Shown piece by piece: positions 35,469-44,049 of a DNA stretch of 64,000 nt; within the stretch, counting starts at the first letter, position 1; each line of letters starts with the position of its first letter. The notes beneath the pieces are model-generated. The model was not told where the DNA came from and did not search any database. It was given only the letters and a program-made list of their open reading frames with translations. This stretch comes from Alphaproteobacteria bacterium (lineage in GTDB: Bacteria > Pseudomonadota > Alphaproteobacteria > Thalassobaculales > Thalassobaculaceae): positions 1 through 64,000 of the forward strand of contig JANSYS010000009.1 in the NCBI GenBank assembly GCA_024742275.1. The letters run 5' to 3'. The position numbers and the translations under genes are program-made.

Positions 35469-35515
35469 GCCGCGCCCGCCTCCACGGATAGCCAGATAGC
35501 GAAGGAAAGACACCG

Positions 35516-36295
35516 ATGGCCGAGTTCACTCTGCCCGCGAATTCGAAGGTCAAGATCGGCGACACCTACAAGGCGCCGGACGGGGCCAAGCGGGTGAAGA
35601 AGTTCAAGATCTACCGCTACGACCCGGACAAGGGCGCCAATCCCCGTCTCGATACCTACGAGATCGACATGGACGATTGCGCGCCGATGGTCCTGGACGC
35701 GCTGATCAAGATCAAGAATGAGATCGACACGACCCTGACCTTCCGCCGGTCCTGCCGCGAGGGTATCTGCGGGTCGTGCTCGATGAACATCGACGGCACG
35801 AACACGCTGGCCTGCCTGAAGCCGATCGAAGACGTGAAGGGCGACGTCCACATCTACCCGCTGCCGCACATGCCGGTGATCAAGGACCTGGTTCCGGATC
35901 TCTCGGTGCCCTACGCGCAGCTCGCCTCGGTGGAGCCCTGGTTGCAGGCGGACACCCCGCCGTCGCCGACCGAGGAGCGCCGGCAGTCGCCGGAGGAACG
36001 CGAGAAGCTCGACGGTCTGTGGGAGTGCGTCCTGTGCTTCTGCTGCTCGACCTCGTGCCCGAGCTACTGGTGGAACGGCGATCGGTACCTGGGTCCGGCC
36101 GTGCTCCTGCAGGCGTATCGTTGGATTGCCGACAGCCGCGACGAGCGGACCGGGGACCGTCTGGACGCTCTGGAGGATCCGTTCCGGCTCTATCGCTGCC
36201 ACACGATCATGAACTGCACCAAGACCTGCCCGAAGGGCTTGAACCCGGCGAAGGCGATCGCCGAGATCAAGAAGCTCATGGTCCTGCGCCAGTAG
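35516..36295 (+). CDS. sdhB: succinate dehydrogenase iron-sulfur subunit
   Basis: The 259-aa protein passes electrons from FAD to ubiquinone. All three cluster motifs are intact: [15 protein letters not shown] near 80-95 for [2Fe-2S], [16 protein letters not shown] near 172-187 for [4Fe-4S], and [20 protein letters not shown] near 228-247 for [3Fe-4S] and the [4Fe-4S] final ligand. AAGGAAAG lies 8 bases upstream of the ATG. Last gene of the operon, followed by a strong intrinsic terminator at 36338-36370. Confidence 0.98.
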   Translation: MAEFTLPANSKVKIGDTYKAPDGAKRVKKFKIYRYDPDKGANPRLDTYEIDMDDCAPMVLDALIKIKNEIDTTLTFRRSCREGICGSCSMNIDGTNTLACLKPIEDVKGDVHIYPLPHMPVIKDLVPDLSVPYAQLASVEPWLQADTPPSPTEERRQSPEEREKLDGLWECVLCFCCSTSCPSYWWNGDRYLGPAVLLQAYRWIADSRDERTGDRLDALEDPFRLYRCHTIMNCTKTCPKGLNPAKAIAEIKKLMVLRQ

Positions 36296-36337
36296 CGGAT
36301 CGGGCGCTACAGAGCCGGTCGTTCCGGACCGACATCG

Positions 36338-36370
36338 AACCCGGCGTCGCCATGACGCCGGGTTTTTGTT
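36338..36370 (+). terminator. intrinsic terminator of sdhCDAB
   Basis: An 11-base perfect stem, AACCCGGCGTC (36338-36348) with GACGCCGGGTT (36354-36364), closes a 5-base loop GCCAT and runs into TTTTTGTTT. It lies about 40 bases after the sdhB stop. This is the clearest rho-independent terminator in the window. Confidence 0.9.
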
Positions 36371-36387
36371 TGGATCTCTAACCTGAC

Positions 36388-36483
36388 ACTCCCCGGACTT
36401 GTTCCGGGGCAAGGCTTGAGCTTGCGTGGAGGCCCCAAGTAATCGAGGCTCCATGGATCGCCCCGGAATAAATCCGGGGAGTG
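36388..36483. repeat. REP-like palindromic element pair
   Basis: Two hairpins, CCCCGGA-CTTGT-TCCGGGG (36391-36409) and CCCCGGA-ATAAA-TCCGGGG (36461-36479), are arranged head to head; their outer arms CACTCCCCGGA and TCCGGGGAGTG also form an 11-base inverted repeat. The layout matches intergenic palindromic repeats that are abundant in alphaproteobacterial genomes. It lies between the sdh terminator and the end of the convergent enolase-superfamily gene. Confidence 0.65.
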
Positions 36484-36518
36484 CGTTAGGGGAAGGGGTA
36501 CTGAGACGCGAGCGCCCG

Positions 36519-37613
36519 TCACCGCACGCGATAGTCCTTGATCACATCCGCATCCGGCTCGGGTCCGAGGCCGGGCATGTCGGGGACCGCGAAGAACCCG
36601 TCCACCGGATCGAGCCAGCGCTGGTACAGCATCGCTTCCGGACGGATGTAGAAGCGCTCGATCAACCCGGGATTGGCCAATCCAGCCGCCAAGTGCAGGG
36701 TCGCCAGGAAGCCCGGACCGAAATACGGCGAGTGCGGCATGACCTGGACCCCCGCCGCTTCGCAGATCGCGGCGGTCTTGCGGAACTCGGTGATGCCGCC
36801 GATCTTGGTCACGCTCGGCTGCGCGTAGTCGACCGCGCCCGCCTGGACCGCCTGACCGAACATCATCGCCGTACACCAGTTTTCCCCGGCGGCGATGGGC
36901 ACGCCGGTTTCGCGGCGCAGATGGGCGAGGCTGGCGAAGTCTTCCGGCGGGAAAATCGGTTCTTCCAGCCAGTGCAGGTCGAACTCGTCCAGGGCGACCG
37001 CCATGCGCCGAGCCTGGTCCGGGGTCCAGGGGCAGTTGGTATCGACCATGATCGGAACGTCGTCTCCGGCCGCCTCGCGCGCCGCGCCCACCTCCTCGGC
37101 GGCAATCTCGTGCAGCTTGATGTATCTGTAGCCCTCCTCCAGGGATTGTTTCACATCCTTAACGACCGCTTCCGGATCGCGCAGGATGAACAGCGAGGAA
37201 TAGGCCGGCAGCGGCGTCGAGGACGAGCCGCCGAAGAGCTGGCACAGCGGCATGCCGGCCGCCTTGGCGGCGATATCCCACAGCGCCAGATCGAGGCCGG
37301 AGATGGCGAAAATCGTGATCCCGTGACGACCGAACAGGTGCATTTTCTGCTGCAGACGGTGGTTCAGACCCGCGATATCGCGGGCGTCCTCGCCGATCGC
37401 GGCGGGTGCGATCATGTGCTCCACCGCGGCGGTCACCGCCTCCAGGCAGTGATAGGCGAAGGCATCGCCCCAGCCGACCAGCCCGGTATCGGTCGTCACC
37501 TTGACCAGGCAGGTATCGAGCATGGCCCACTTGCCGGTGGCGAAGGCCTTGGTCTCGCCGCTATGGCTGAAGGGGATGCGCAGAGGAATGGCCTCGACGG
37601 CGGCGATCTTCAT
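36519..37613 (-). CDS. mandelate racemase / muconate lactonizing enzyme family protein (enolase superfamily)
   Basis: The 364-aa protein has an N-terminal capping domain (1-125) and a TIM-barrel. Barrel residues follow the superfamily order: YIKLHE near 162-167 (K-x-H at the position where mandelate racemase has K-x-K), metal ligands Asp in MVDTNCPW near 190, Glu in WLEEPIFP near 216 and Glu in IAAGENW near 242, then QPSVTKIGGITE and MPHSPYFGPG near 292 with a further His. The reaction would start by abstracting a proton alpha to a carboxylate, for example an acid-sugar dehydration. GGGAGGA precedes ATG 37613. Substrate not identifiable; no sugar genes adjoin. Confidence 0.88.
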   Translation of the reverse strand: MKIAAVEAIPLRIPFSHSGETKAFATGKWAMLDTCLVKVTTDTGLVGWGDAFAYHCLEAVTAAVEHMIAPAAIGEDARDIAGLNHRLQQKMHLFGRHGITIFAISGLDLALWDIAAKAAGMPLCQLFGGSSSTPLPAYSSLFILRDPEAVVKDVKQSLEEGYRYIKLHEIAAEEVGAAREAAGDDVPIMVDTNCPWTPDQARRMAVALDEFDLHWLEEPIFPPEDFASLAHLRRETGVPIAAGENWCTAMMFGQAVQAGAVDYAQPSVTKIGGITEFRKTAAICEAAGVQVMPHSPYFGPGFLATLHLAAGLANPGLIERFYIRPEAMLYQRWLDPVDGFFAVPDMPGLGPEPDADVIKDYRVR

Positions 37614-37970
37614 GAATGTCCTCCCAGGAACCGGCGGTCTCGTTTTTTATCCGTCATCTTAGGCCGCGCGCGGCGCATTCTGTCGAGCCCATCTCTCGGC
37701 CTCCGAGCCGCTGCCTCTCCGTACCCCATCCTCCTCCGCACTCCCCGTCCATCTGCCGGCGCGCTGGGGAGGGGAATAGAAGTAGCCGGCGCCGACAGGC
37801 GCGACGCTGGGCCGGGGCGCGGCTGGTTTTGACCGATTGGCCGGTTCCCGGTCACGGTGGTAGGGTGCCGACCGCCCGCCGCGCCGGCCGGAGCCTATCG
37901 ACACCGGAGCCGGAGACCCCATCTCAGCGTGCAGCATCGAACTGCCACAAGAACGCGAGGAAGACCGCCC
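37614..37970. other. 357-base gap between the divergent enolase-superfamily gene and gloB
   Basis: GC-rich with several C-rich tracts. An in-frame extension of gloB back to 37857 exists but is Arg/Pro-rich without a ribosome site, so I regard it as non-coding. I see no clear promoter boxes, operator or RNA. Confidence 0.5.
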
Positions 37971-38741
37971 ATGCCCGCTCTCGACATCGTTCTCGTCCCG
38001 GCCCTGTCGGACAACTACGTCTACCTGCTGCACGACGCGGCTTCGGGGGCGACCGCCGTCGTCGACCCGGGCGAAGCGGCACCGGTCGAGGCCGCCCTGG
38101 CCGAGCGCGGCTGGACGCTGACCCACATCCTCAATACCCATCACCACGCCGACCATATCGACGGCAACGAGGCGCTGAAGACGAAGTACGGCGCTATCCT
38201 CGTCGGTCCCAAAGCCGAGACCGCCCGGATCCCCGATATGGACGTCACACTGTCCGAAGGCGATACCTACGACTTCGCCGGTCACGCCGCCCAAGTGTTC
38301 GAGACGCCGGGCCATACGACCGGCCATATCTCCATCTACTTCGCCGACAGCGACGCCCTGTTCCCGGGTGACACCCTGTTCTCGCTCGGTTGCGGCCGCA
38401 TGTTCGAGGGCACCCCGGCCCAGTTCTGGGACTCGCTCTCCAAGCTCCGCGGCCTACCGGACAGCACCCGCATCTACTGCGGGCACGAATACACGGCCTC
38501 GAACGCGAAATTCGCGTTGTCCATCGACGGCGACAACGGTGCGCTGCAGGCCAGGGCGGCTGAGATCGAAACGCTACGGGCCGCCGGGAAGCCGACCATC
38601 CCCTCCCTGCTCGGCCAGGAGAAGGCGATCAATCCGTTCCTGCGAGCCGACGATCCGGCCATCGCCGCCGCCGTCGGCAAGTCCGGCGCCGATCCGGTCG
38701 AGGTTTTCGCCGCCGTGCGCAAGGGCAAGGACACCTTCTGA
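37971..38741 (+). CDS. gloB: hydroxyacylglutathione hydrolase (glyoxalase II)
   Basis: The 256-aa metallo-beta-lactamase-fold enzyme hydrolyses S-D-lactoylglutathione. NTHHHADH at 55-62 supplies the two-metal site; other ligands lie in TPGHTTGH near 109, FPGDTLFSLGCGR near 128-140 and YCGHEYT near 167. The C-terminal glutathione-binding region includes the family's SLLGQEKAINPFLR. GAGGAAG precedes ATG 37971. It is followed by a glutathione S-transferase gene, which fits a glutathione-dependent detoxification group. Confidence 0.95.
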   Translation: MPALDIVLVPALSDNYVYLLHDAASGATAVVDPGEAAPVEAALAERGWTLTHILNTHHHADHIDGNEALKTKYGAILVGPKAETARIPDMDVTLSEGDTYDFAGHAAQVFETPGHTTGHISIYFADSDALFPGDTLFSLGCGRMFEGTPAQFWDSLSKLRGLPDSTRIYCGHEYTASNAKFALSIDGDNGALQARAAEIETLRAAGKPTIPSLLGQEKAINPFLRADDPAIAAAVGKSGADPVEVFAAVRKGKDTF

Positions 38742-38796
38742 TCCGGCCCGCCCGTCCACCATACGGCCCGTTCCGGGCATTCACGAGGAAACGCAG

Positions 38797-39408
38797 ATGA
38801 AGCTCTACCACGCCCCCGCCTCCCCCTACGTCCGCAAGGTCATGGTTCTGGCCCACGAGACGGGCCTTCTCGACTCGATCGACGTGGAGACGGTGAGTAC
38901 CTCTCCGGCGGCCCCGGACGCGGCGGTCGCCAAGGCCAATCCGGTCAAGAAGATCCCGGCGCTGGTGACCGACGACGGAATGGCCCTGTTCGACTCGCCG
39001 GTGATCTGCGAGTACCTGGACAGCCAGCACGACGGGCCGAAGATGTTTCCGGCGCCGGGCGAGGCCCGCTGGCGCGCCCTGCAGCTCCAGGCGGCCGCCG
39101 ACGGACTCCTCGATGCTGCGATTCTGATCGTTTACGAAGGCCGGATCCGGCCCGAGGAGCTGCGGTTCCAGCCCTGGGTGGACGCCCAGAGGAGCAAGAT
39201 CGACGGCGCCCTGGCGGCGCTGAACACCTGGTCGGAAGACTTCGGAGACAGGATCGATATCGGAACGATCTCCGCCGCCTGTGCTTGCGGCTATCTCGAT
39301 CTCCGCTTCCCCGACATTGACTGGCGGGGCGCCAACCGGGCGCTGGCGGCCTGGTACGAGCGGTTCTCCGCCCGCCCGTCCATGCAGGCCACCAAGCCCG
39401 CGGGCTGA
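38797..39408 (+). CDS. glutathione S-transferase family protein
   Basis: The 203-aa protein has a thioredoxin-like N-terminal domain (MKLYHAPASPYVRKVMVLAHE; Ser9 is the likely thiol-activating residue; VKKIPALVTDDG carries the cis-Pro; DSPVICEYLD binds glutathione) and an all-helical C-terminal domain ending WYERFSARPSMQATKP. GAGGAAA lies 6 bases upstream of ATG 38797. It follows gloB by 55 bases and ends 2 bases before the cupin gene, so all three are likely co-transcribed. Confidence 0.92.
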   Translation: MKLYHAPASPYVRKVMVLAHETGLLDSIDVETVSTSPAAPDAAVAKANPVKKIPALVTDDGMALFDSPVICEYLDSQHDGPKMFPAPGEARWRALQLQAAADGLLDAAILIVYEGRIRPEELRFQPWVDAQRSKIDGALAALNTWSEDFGDRIDIGTISAACACGYLDLRFPDIDWRGANRALAAWYERFSARPSMQATKPAG

Positions 39409-39410
39409 GG

Positions 39411-39866
39411 GTGTCGGGCGAGGACGTTCGCCGGCTGATCGACCGGATGGGTCTGCAGGCCCATCCGGAAGGCGGCTGGTACAAGGAGACCTACCGGGAC
39501 GTGCCCGAGGGCGGCGGCCGTGGGGCGGTGACCCAGATCTACTACCTCCTGGCGGCGGGCGAGCTCTCCGCCTGGCACCGGGTCACCGACGCCACCGAGA
39601 TCTGGCATCACTATGCCGGCGCGCCTCTGGTGCTCACCCTGTCGCCGAACGGTCACGACGCCGAGGCGCATACGCTTGGCGCCGACGTGCTGGGCGGGCA
39701 GAGGCCGCAGGTCGTGGTGCCGCCGGGCTGGTGGCAGACGGCCGAGAGCCTCGGCCAGTGGACCCTGTGTGGCTGCACCGTGGCCCCGGCCTTCGAGTTC
39801 TCGGGCTTCGAAATGGCCCCGCCGGACTGGCGCCCCGTCCCGAGGCCGCCGTCGGGGGGCGGCTAG
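39411..39866 (+). CDS. cupin protein of the DUF985 (cupin_5) family
   Basis: The 151-aa single cupin shows LQAHPEGGWYKETYRD near 15-30, IYYLLAAGELSAWHRVTDATEIWHHYAG near 43-70 and VVVPPGWWQTAESLG near 102-116, the standard landmarks of DUF985. His and Glu residues at the metal positions are kept. Function is unknown; relatives are linked with sugar-like ligands. GTG 39411 lies 2 bases past the GST stop, so translation is probably coupled. Confidence 0.87.
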   Translation: MSGEDVRRLIDRMGLQAHPEGGWYKETYRDVPEGGGRGAVTQIYYLLAAGELSAWHRVTDATEIWHHYAGAPLVLTLSPNGHDAEAHTLGADVLGGQRPQVVVPPGWWQTAESLGQWTLCGCTVAPAFEFSGFEMAPPDWRPVPRPPSGGG

Positions 39867-39968
39867 AGCGTTTTCCGACCATCTGTGATCGAAAGATGCC
39901 CGCAATGCATTGACGATTGAGCAGCTTGGCGCGGGCAGAAGAGTCCATCTGATCGCGTTCTGCTCTGG
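39864..39968. repeat. possible dispersed palindromic element, copy 1
   Basis: The stretch begins TAGAGCG at the cupin stop codon and ends GATCGCGTTCTGCTCTGG. AGAGC and GCTCT at the two ends are complementary, and the start and end resemble those of the stretch at 51309-51373. The interior is not conserved between the two, so the relation is uncertain. Confidence 0.25.
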
Positions 39969-39978
39969 CCCCGTTCCG

Positions 39979-41583
39979 CTACCGCGGCGGTATATGGTCG
40001 ACCAGGATCTGGAAGCGGTCTATCGCGGCTGGCTGGGACAGGGTCAGCAGGTCGCCGGGCGTATCGGCGTCGATTTTTTGTGTCTGATCGCTTGCCGCCT
40101 TGAGGCTGCCTCCGTCGTTGACGAAGGATCTTACCGCCTGAAGTGCCAAGGCCGTGAGCGGCGCTCTGAGCGGATCGATGGTCTGACTCTTGCTGTAGAG
40201 GATCGTCAGAAAGTCGAGTTTTATGTCGGCGGCGGTTTTCTTCTCTTCCGATAGGGCTGCAAGGCTCTCGAAGGCGACCTGTCGAAATCCGAGATCGGTG
40301 ACCATCAAACCCCAGTCATCGAGGACCACGGGCGGCTGTTGTTTGGGACTATCGTTTTCGGGGGACAGATCGCTCAGGGCGACCTTCGGAATCCGGCTAA
40401 GGGAGACGTTCCCACTGAGGTCGATCAACTGGTCGAAGGCCTGTCGCATTTCGAGCGCCAGAACACGGCGGGTCGGCTCGAAGTCCAACGTGCCGGTCGT
40501 CGCGGAAAGCAGGCCCCCCTCCGGGCTGAACTGACTCTCGAAGAACGGCCGCAGGGGATTGGCATCGGTCGGCGTAAGGGTCGAGCGGTCGCTGCCGAAG
40601 CGATAGCGGCCCCCGCCTTCCGGCTTCGCTTCGTAGCGGACCCATTGGTGCTCGGACGTGAAGTCAAACCAGTCGCCGGTCTGCACGAAGTCGCGCATTT
40701 CGACTTCGTGGACCAATGGGAAAAACGCCATCTCCAGGATGTCGGACTTGGCCAGGAACGCAGGGTCTGAGAAGTCAACGATAGTGAAGCGAAACGACCC
40801 GATCTGCGTTATTTGCTGTTCCACCTTGCCGGGAAGCTCGTCCGACCGCGTCTCCGTCCGCCCGTCCATGCCTCTCGCCTCGATCTCGTAAAACCCGGCC
40901 TGCTGGGCCGGTCCCACGGACATCTCATCGGCCCAAGTGGAGGTCTTGGCGGTTACCGTCGAAGTCTTCTTGAGCGGCGACTCTCGCGACTCTACGGTTA
41001 CGGTGAAGACATCGTTCACGGAAACGCCGCGGGCGCGCAGGGGACTCTTACCGGCGCCGGGAAAAATCTGGAGACGGGCCGGATCGACGGAAAGTTCATC
41101 GATCATCCGCTGAAATGTGGGCCCGTCTACCTGCTCCAGTTCGATCTCTTCCACCCGCATATCGCAGACGACGGTGGCCTCGATCGCGGTCGCGGCCTTG
41201 GGGAAGATCCCGAGAGCCTTTTGTAGGAGGCCGCTCAAATCCATCCCGTCTATCTGGGTGCCGGTTATCCGAAGAACCTCGATCCGCTCGATCCGACCCG
41301 TGTCATCGAGCGAAACGTCGGTGAGGTCGATGCCATCGATCCGCACGGCAAGCGGAAGGGTGCGGTGGGTCACCGCCAGATCGGAGATCGAGATATCGGT
41401 GGTGAACACTCCCCCGCCGGTCTCTATGCCGCCCCAGCGCAGATCCCGATCCGACGCCTGAAACCGGTCGGCGAGCTCTTCCAGCGCCCGGACGACCGCC
41501 TCCCGCTCTCCGGCCGCGATTACTCCGTTACCGCCTGCGAGCAGGACGATCAGCGCGGCGGCGGTCAGCAGCAGGCGTTTCAT
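39979..41583 (-). CDS. secreted protein of unknown function
   Basis: The 534-aa product has a signal peptide (about residues 1-24: basic start, hydrophobic core, cleavage near VIAAG). The remainder is mostly beta-strand by composition, with repeated I/L-D-G-I/M-D-L phrases (IDGIDLTDVSLDD near 82, IDGMDLSG near 117) in the N-terminal third, suggesting an AsmA- or repeat-like beta fold. One Cys lies in CDMRVEEIELEQ. I recognise no family. The start at 41583 was chosen for the signal peptide; the frame continues to 41685 into the transporter gene, which it would overlap. Confidence 0.7.
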   Translation of the reverse strand: MKRLLLTAAALIVLLAGGNGVIAAGEREAVVRALEELADRFQASDRDLRWGGIETGGGVFTTDISISDLAVTHRTLPLAVRIDGIDLTDVSLDDTGRIERIEVLRITGTQIDGMDLSGLLQKALGIFPKAATAIEATVVCDMRVEEIELEQVDGPTFQRMIDELSVDPARLQIFPGAGKSPLRARGVSVNDVFTVTVESRESPLKKTSTVTAKTSTWADEMSVGPAQQAGFYEIEARGMDGRTETRSDELPGKVEQQITQIGSFRFTIVDFSDPAFLAKSDILEMAFFPLVHEVEMRDFVQTGDWFDFTSEHQWVRYEAKPEGGGRYRFGSDRSTLTPTDANPLRPFFESQFSPEGGLLSATTGTLDFEPTRRVLALEMRQAFDQLIDLSGNVSLSRIPKVALSDLSPENDSPKQQPPVVLDDWGLMVTDLGFRQVAFESLAALSEEKKTAADIKLDFLTILYSKSQTIDPLRAPLTALALQAVRSFVNDGGSLKAASDQTQKIDADTPGDLLTLSQPAAIDRFQILVDHIPPR

Positions 41584-41650
41584 CGGCGGTCCCCATGGTG
41601 TGTCTCGACTGCGCGCTGCAACGGCGGCAAGCAAATACACCAATAAGATG

Positions 41651-42526
41651 CTACGTTCGCCGCCGCAACATGCGGTGTGCGGCAAGGACCGCGCCGCCGA
41701 CGATCAGAACGCAGGCGAGGACTACCTCCAGGGTGAGCGGTGCCAGGCCGACGGCGATGAGCACAAGCGTCGACAGCAGCGGCGCGGCATAGGAGGAGGC
41801 GCCGAGCACCTGGATGTCGCCCTTCTTGACCCCGATGTCCCAGGTGAAGAACGCGCCGCCGACCGGGCCGAGGCCGAGGGCGAGGACTGCCAGCCACTCC
41901 ACAGTATCTTGCGGCCAGACGGTGGTCTCGAAGATCAGGTGACACGGCACTGCCAAGATCGCCGCCGCGGCGCAGAATCCGCCGACCGCGTCGGTCGGTA
42001 CGTGTCCGAAACGACGTGAGGCGACGGAATAGCTCGACCAGGTGAGCGCACAGACACAGGCCGCCATGTATCCGAGCGTGTAGCGCGGGTCGATCTCCAG
42101 GCTCTGACCCTTGGTGACCAGCAGGGCCGCACCCGCGAGCCCCAGGAGCGCGCCGCCGACGTGGAACCAGCGCAACCGCTCGCCCGGCAGCAGGGCCGAG
42201 AACACCACGATCAGCAGCGGCCAGAGATAGGCGATCAGGCTGGCCTCGACCGCCGGGGCGTTGCGCAAGGCCACGAAGTAGAAAAAGTGATAGCCGAACA
42301 GCCCGCCGACGCCGAGCAGCCAGACGGGGACCGGTTGGCGCAGATGGGCCAGCGGCGACGTCCGTCTGGCGAGCGAGGCCACGACGCCGATCACCGTGGC
42401 GATGCCGAAGGTCATGGCCAGGAGCTGGAACGGGGGGACCTGCCCGGACAGGGCGGTGAAGAGGGCGAGCAGCGCCCAGCTCAGGACGGCGGTGAAGCCG
42501 ATCAGGGTCGCGCGGCCCCGGGTCAT
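41651..42526 (-). CDS. EamA/DMT superfamily transporter
   Basis: The 291-aa inner-membrane protein has ten predicted spans from two EamA repeats: AVLSWALLALFTALSG at the start and an internal repeat beginning near AACVCALTWSSYSVASRRFG (about 155). ALRNAPAVEASLIAYLWPLLIVVFSAL near 85-112 resembles aromatic-amino-acid exporters of the YddG type. The substrate is not certain. The next gene downstream on the same strand (39979-41583) begins 67 bases after its stop and may share its transcript. Confidence 0.88.
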   Translation of the reverse strand: MTRGRATLIGFTAVLSWALLALFTALSGQVPPFQLLAMTFGIATVIGVVASLARRTSPLAHLRQPVPVWLLGVGGLFGYHFFYFVALRNAPAVEASLIAYLWPLLIVVFSALLPGERLRWFHVGGALLGLAGAALLVTKGQSLEIDPRYTLGYMAACVCALTWSSYSVASRRFGHVPTDAVGGFCAAAAILAVPCHLIFETTVWPQDTVEWLAVLALGLGPVGGAFFTWDIGVKKGDIQVLGASSYAAPLLSTLVLIAVGLAPLTLEVVLACVLIVGGAVLAAHRMLRRRT

Positions 42527-42726
42527 GAGTCTTTCCTTCCCGGCTCGTCGGAGGTGGCGGTCGTCGTGGCGCGAGCCGCGGGTCGAGCTTTACCCCGGAA
42601 GATCGAAAGCGCACCAGACCAAAGCGACCGGCCGTTCGCGCGGTCCCGTCGCTATCCGTCTCCACGGCCGCCCCGAAGCTGCGATAGAGTCGGCGATCGC
42701 AGACCTTCGACAGACGGTGAACCGGC

Positions 42727-43140
42727 ATGACCCATACCCGACTCCGCAAGTTCAATACCCGCGACACCTACCCCGACCAGTCCCTCGACAACGACCTCTG
42801 CCAGGCGGTGGTCGCCAACGGCACGGTCTATCTGCGCGGCCAGGTCGGCACCGATTTCGACGGCAATCTGGTGGGGGAGGGCGATCCGGCGGCCCAGGCC
42901 GATCAGGCCATGCGCAACGTGGAGACCCTGCTGACGGAAGCGGGCGCGCGGCTGGAGCATATCGTCAAGATCACGATCTACATCACCCGGCGCGAGGACC
43001 GCGAGCCGGTGTATCGGACGGTCGGGCGCTGGCTGAAGGGCGTGTACCCGGTCTCCACCGGCCTGATGGTCGCCGGGCTGGCGAAGCCGGAATGGCTTAT
43101 GGAGATCGACGTCATCGCCGTGGTTCCTGACGGACCGTAA
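42727..43140 (+). CDS. RidA/YER057c/UK114 family protein
   Basis: The 137-aa protein follows the RidA pattern: CQAVVANGTVYLRGQVGTDFDGNLVG near 26-51, DPAAQADQAMRNVETLLTEAGARLEHIVKITIYI near 53-86, and a C-terminal EIDVIAVV strand. RidA proteins deaminate reactive imines and enamines made by PLP enzymes; many subfamilies have other roles. The key Arg of canonical RidA (in a V-A-R-pattern near 104) is not clear here, where the segment reads VYPVSTGLMVAGL. It is likely of a non-archetypal Rid subfamily. It is followed by an AT-rich gap. Confidence 0.85.
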   Translation: MTHTRLRKFNTRDTYPDQSLDNDLCQAVVANGTVYLRGQVGTDFDGNLVGEGDPAAQADQAMRNVETLLTEAGARLEHIVKITIYITRREDREPVYRTVGRWLKGVYPVSTGLMVAGLAKPEWLMEIDVIAVVPDGP

Positions 43141-43576
43141 GGCGATATGTACCTAGCACGGTAGAGCTGTTTCAAAATGAAAAAGGATCGACATTGAAGA
43201 ATAAAAGTAAAATATGACCAACGTAGACGGTATTTATTCAATTCCTCCAGCTATTTGAATTTTAAGAACGCTTTGAATGGAAAAAATGATTAAGACTCTG
43301 AAGTTAGACAAAATTTAGATTGATAAATAATATACTAGGAAGACTTAAAGAAATAAACAGTTACCCATTTTATGATCAAATTGTTATTGTTCGAATTCAT
43401 GAATCAATAAAATGGTTAATCTAAATTAATGTAATTTGTTTCGTAATTTTAATTTACTGTTAACCATAGATAACGATAAGAATAGTTTACTTTGCCTATC
43501 TATTTTTCAACGCCGAGTTTGTTCTAATCTCCGAAATAAAAAATTACATTAAGACTCTCTTTTTGGGCGACATAGC
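43141..43576. other. AT-rich intergenic island
   Basis: This 436-base stretch is strikingly AT-rich within a high-GC chromosome and holds no credible gene. It contains the 11-base direct repeat ATTAAGACTCT (43289-43299 and 43548-43558) and an imperfect inverted repeat around 43361-43418. It ends right at the SpoIIAA-like gene. Origin by transfer, or a silenced, nucleoid-protein-bound promoter region, are both possible. Confidence 0.6.
43361..43418. repeat. imperfect inverted repeat in the AT-rich island
   Basis: CCATTTTAT (43365-43373) pairs perfectly with ATAAAATGG (43407-43415), and flanking TTA and GAT bases extend the match with small bulges. The loop is about 33 bases. It is not followed by a T-run, so a terminator role is unlikely. 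Confidence 0.45.
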
Positions 43577-43975
43577 ATGATTCTCTTAAAAACAGTTGCG
43601 GACCGTAGGTCGACTGAAGTCGTCGACTGCGGAGCCCATTTCAGAGTGAACTTTCATGACCGGTTCGTGAAAGATAACATCATACCGATCACGCTCTCGA
43701 TCCGCGGACACCACCGGTTCTCTGAAATCAAAGGTGTTCTATGGGATCTGAGAACCGCTGATCTGTCTGAACTTACTCTCGAACAGCTCGTCGACGTCTT
43801 CAAATCGCAGCACGCGACGGCAGGGCGGGAGCCGCTTCGCGTCGCCCTGGTTATTGAGTCCGTCTACGACGTTTGCATCATCAAGCTCTGGGAACACGTC
43901 GGCGAGGACAGCACGCCCAACATTCGACGCTGGTTTACGGACGAGACCAAGGCGCTCGAGTGGATCACCGAATAA
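43577..43975 (+). CDS. small SpoIIAA/STAS-like protein, unknown function
   Basis: The 132-aa protein is a mixed alpha/beta domain. The pattern GVLWDLRTADLSELTLEQLVDVF near 54-76, then LRVALVIESVYDVCIIKLWEHV and the ending FTDETKALEWI, fits SpoIIAA-like proteins, where a final strand is followed by D/E-x-A-L-x-W-L. The 62596-63012 gene has the same ending pattern. Base composition at its 5' end is less GC-rich than the neighbours, merging with the AT-rich island. The ATG at 43577 has no strong ribosome site. Assignment is by pattern, not by a catalytic motif. Confidence 0.65.
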   Translation: MILLKTVADRRSTEVVDCGAHFRVNFHDRFVKDNIIPITLSIRGHHRFSEIKGVLWDLRTADLSELTLEQLVDVFKSQHATAGREPLRVALVIESVYDVCIIKLWEHVGEDSTPNIRRWFTDETKALEWITE

Positions 43976-44049
43976 CTGTCGCTCCCAAACTGCGGCATCG
44001 ACGGACCGGACGCCTGATGGCAGCATTCGATCCTCTTACGGAGGACGCC

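Noticed and set aside
33489-35513. 674-codon minus-strand frame opposite sdhA and sdhD
   Set aside because: It is the complement of strongly coding sdh genes. Long antisense frames are usual where third positions are GC-rich.
37857-37970. Upstream in-frame extension of gloB
   Set aside because: The added residues are Arg/Pro-rich and unlike any glyoxalase II; ATG 37971 has a good ribosome site and the normal family N-terminus.
43289-43558. ATTAAGACTCT direct repeat as attachment sites of an inserted element
   Set aside because: The repeat is only 11 bases, flanks no gene or integrase, and could occur by chance in AT-rich DNA.
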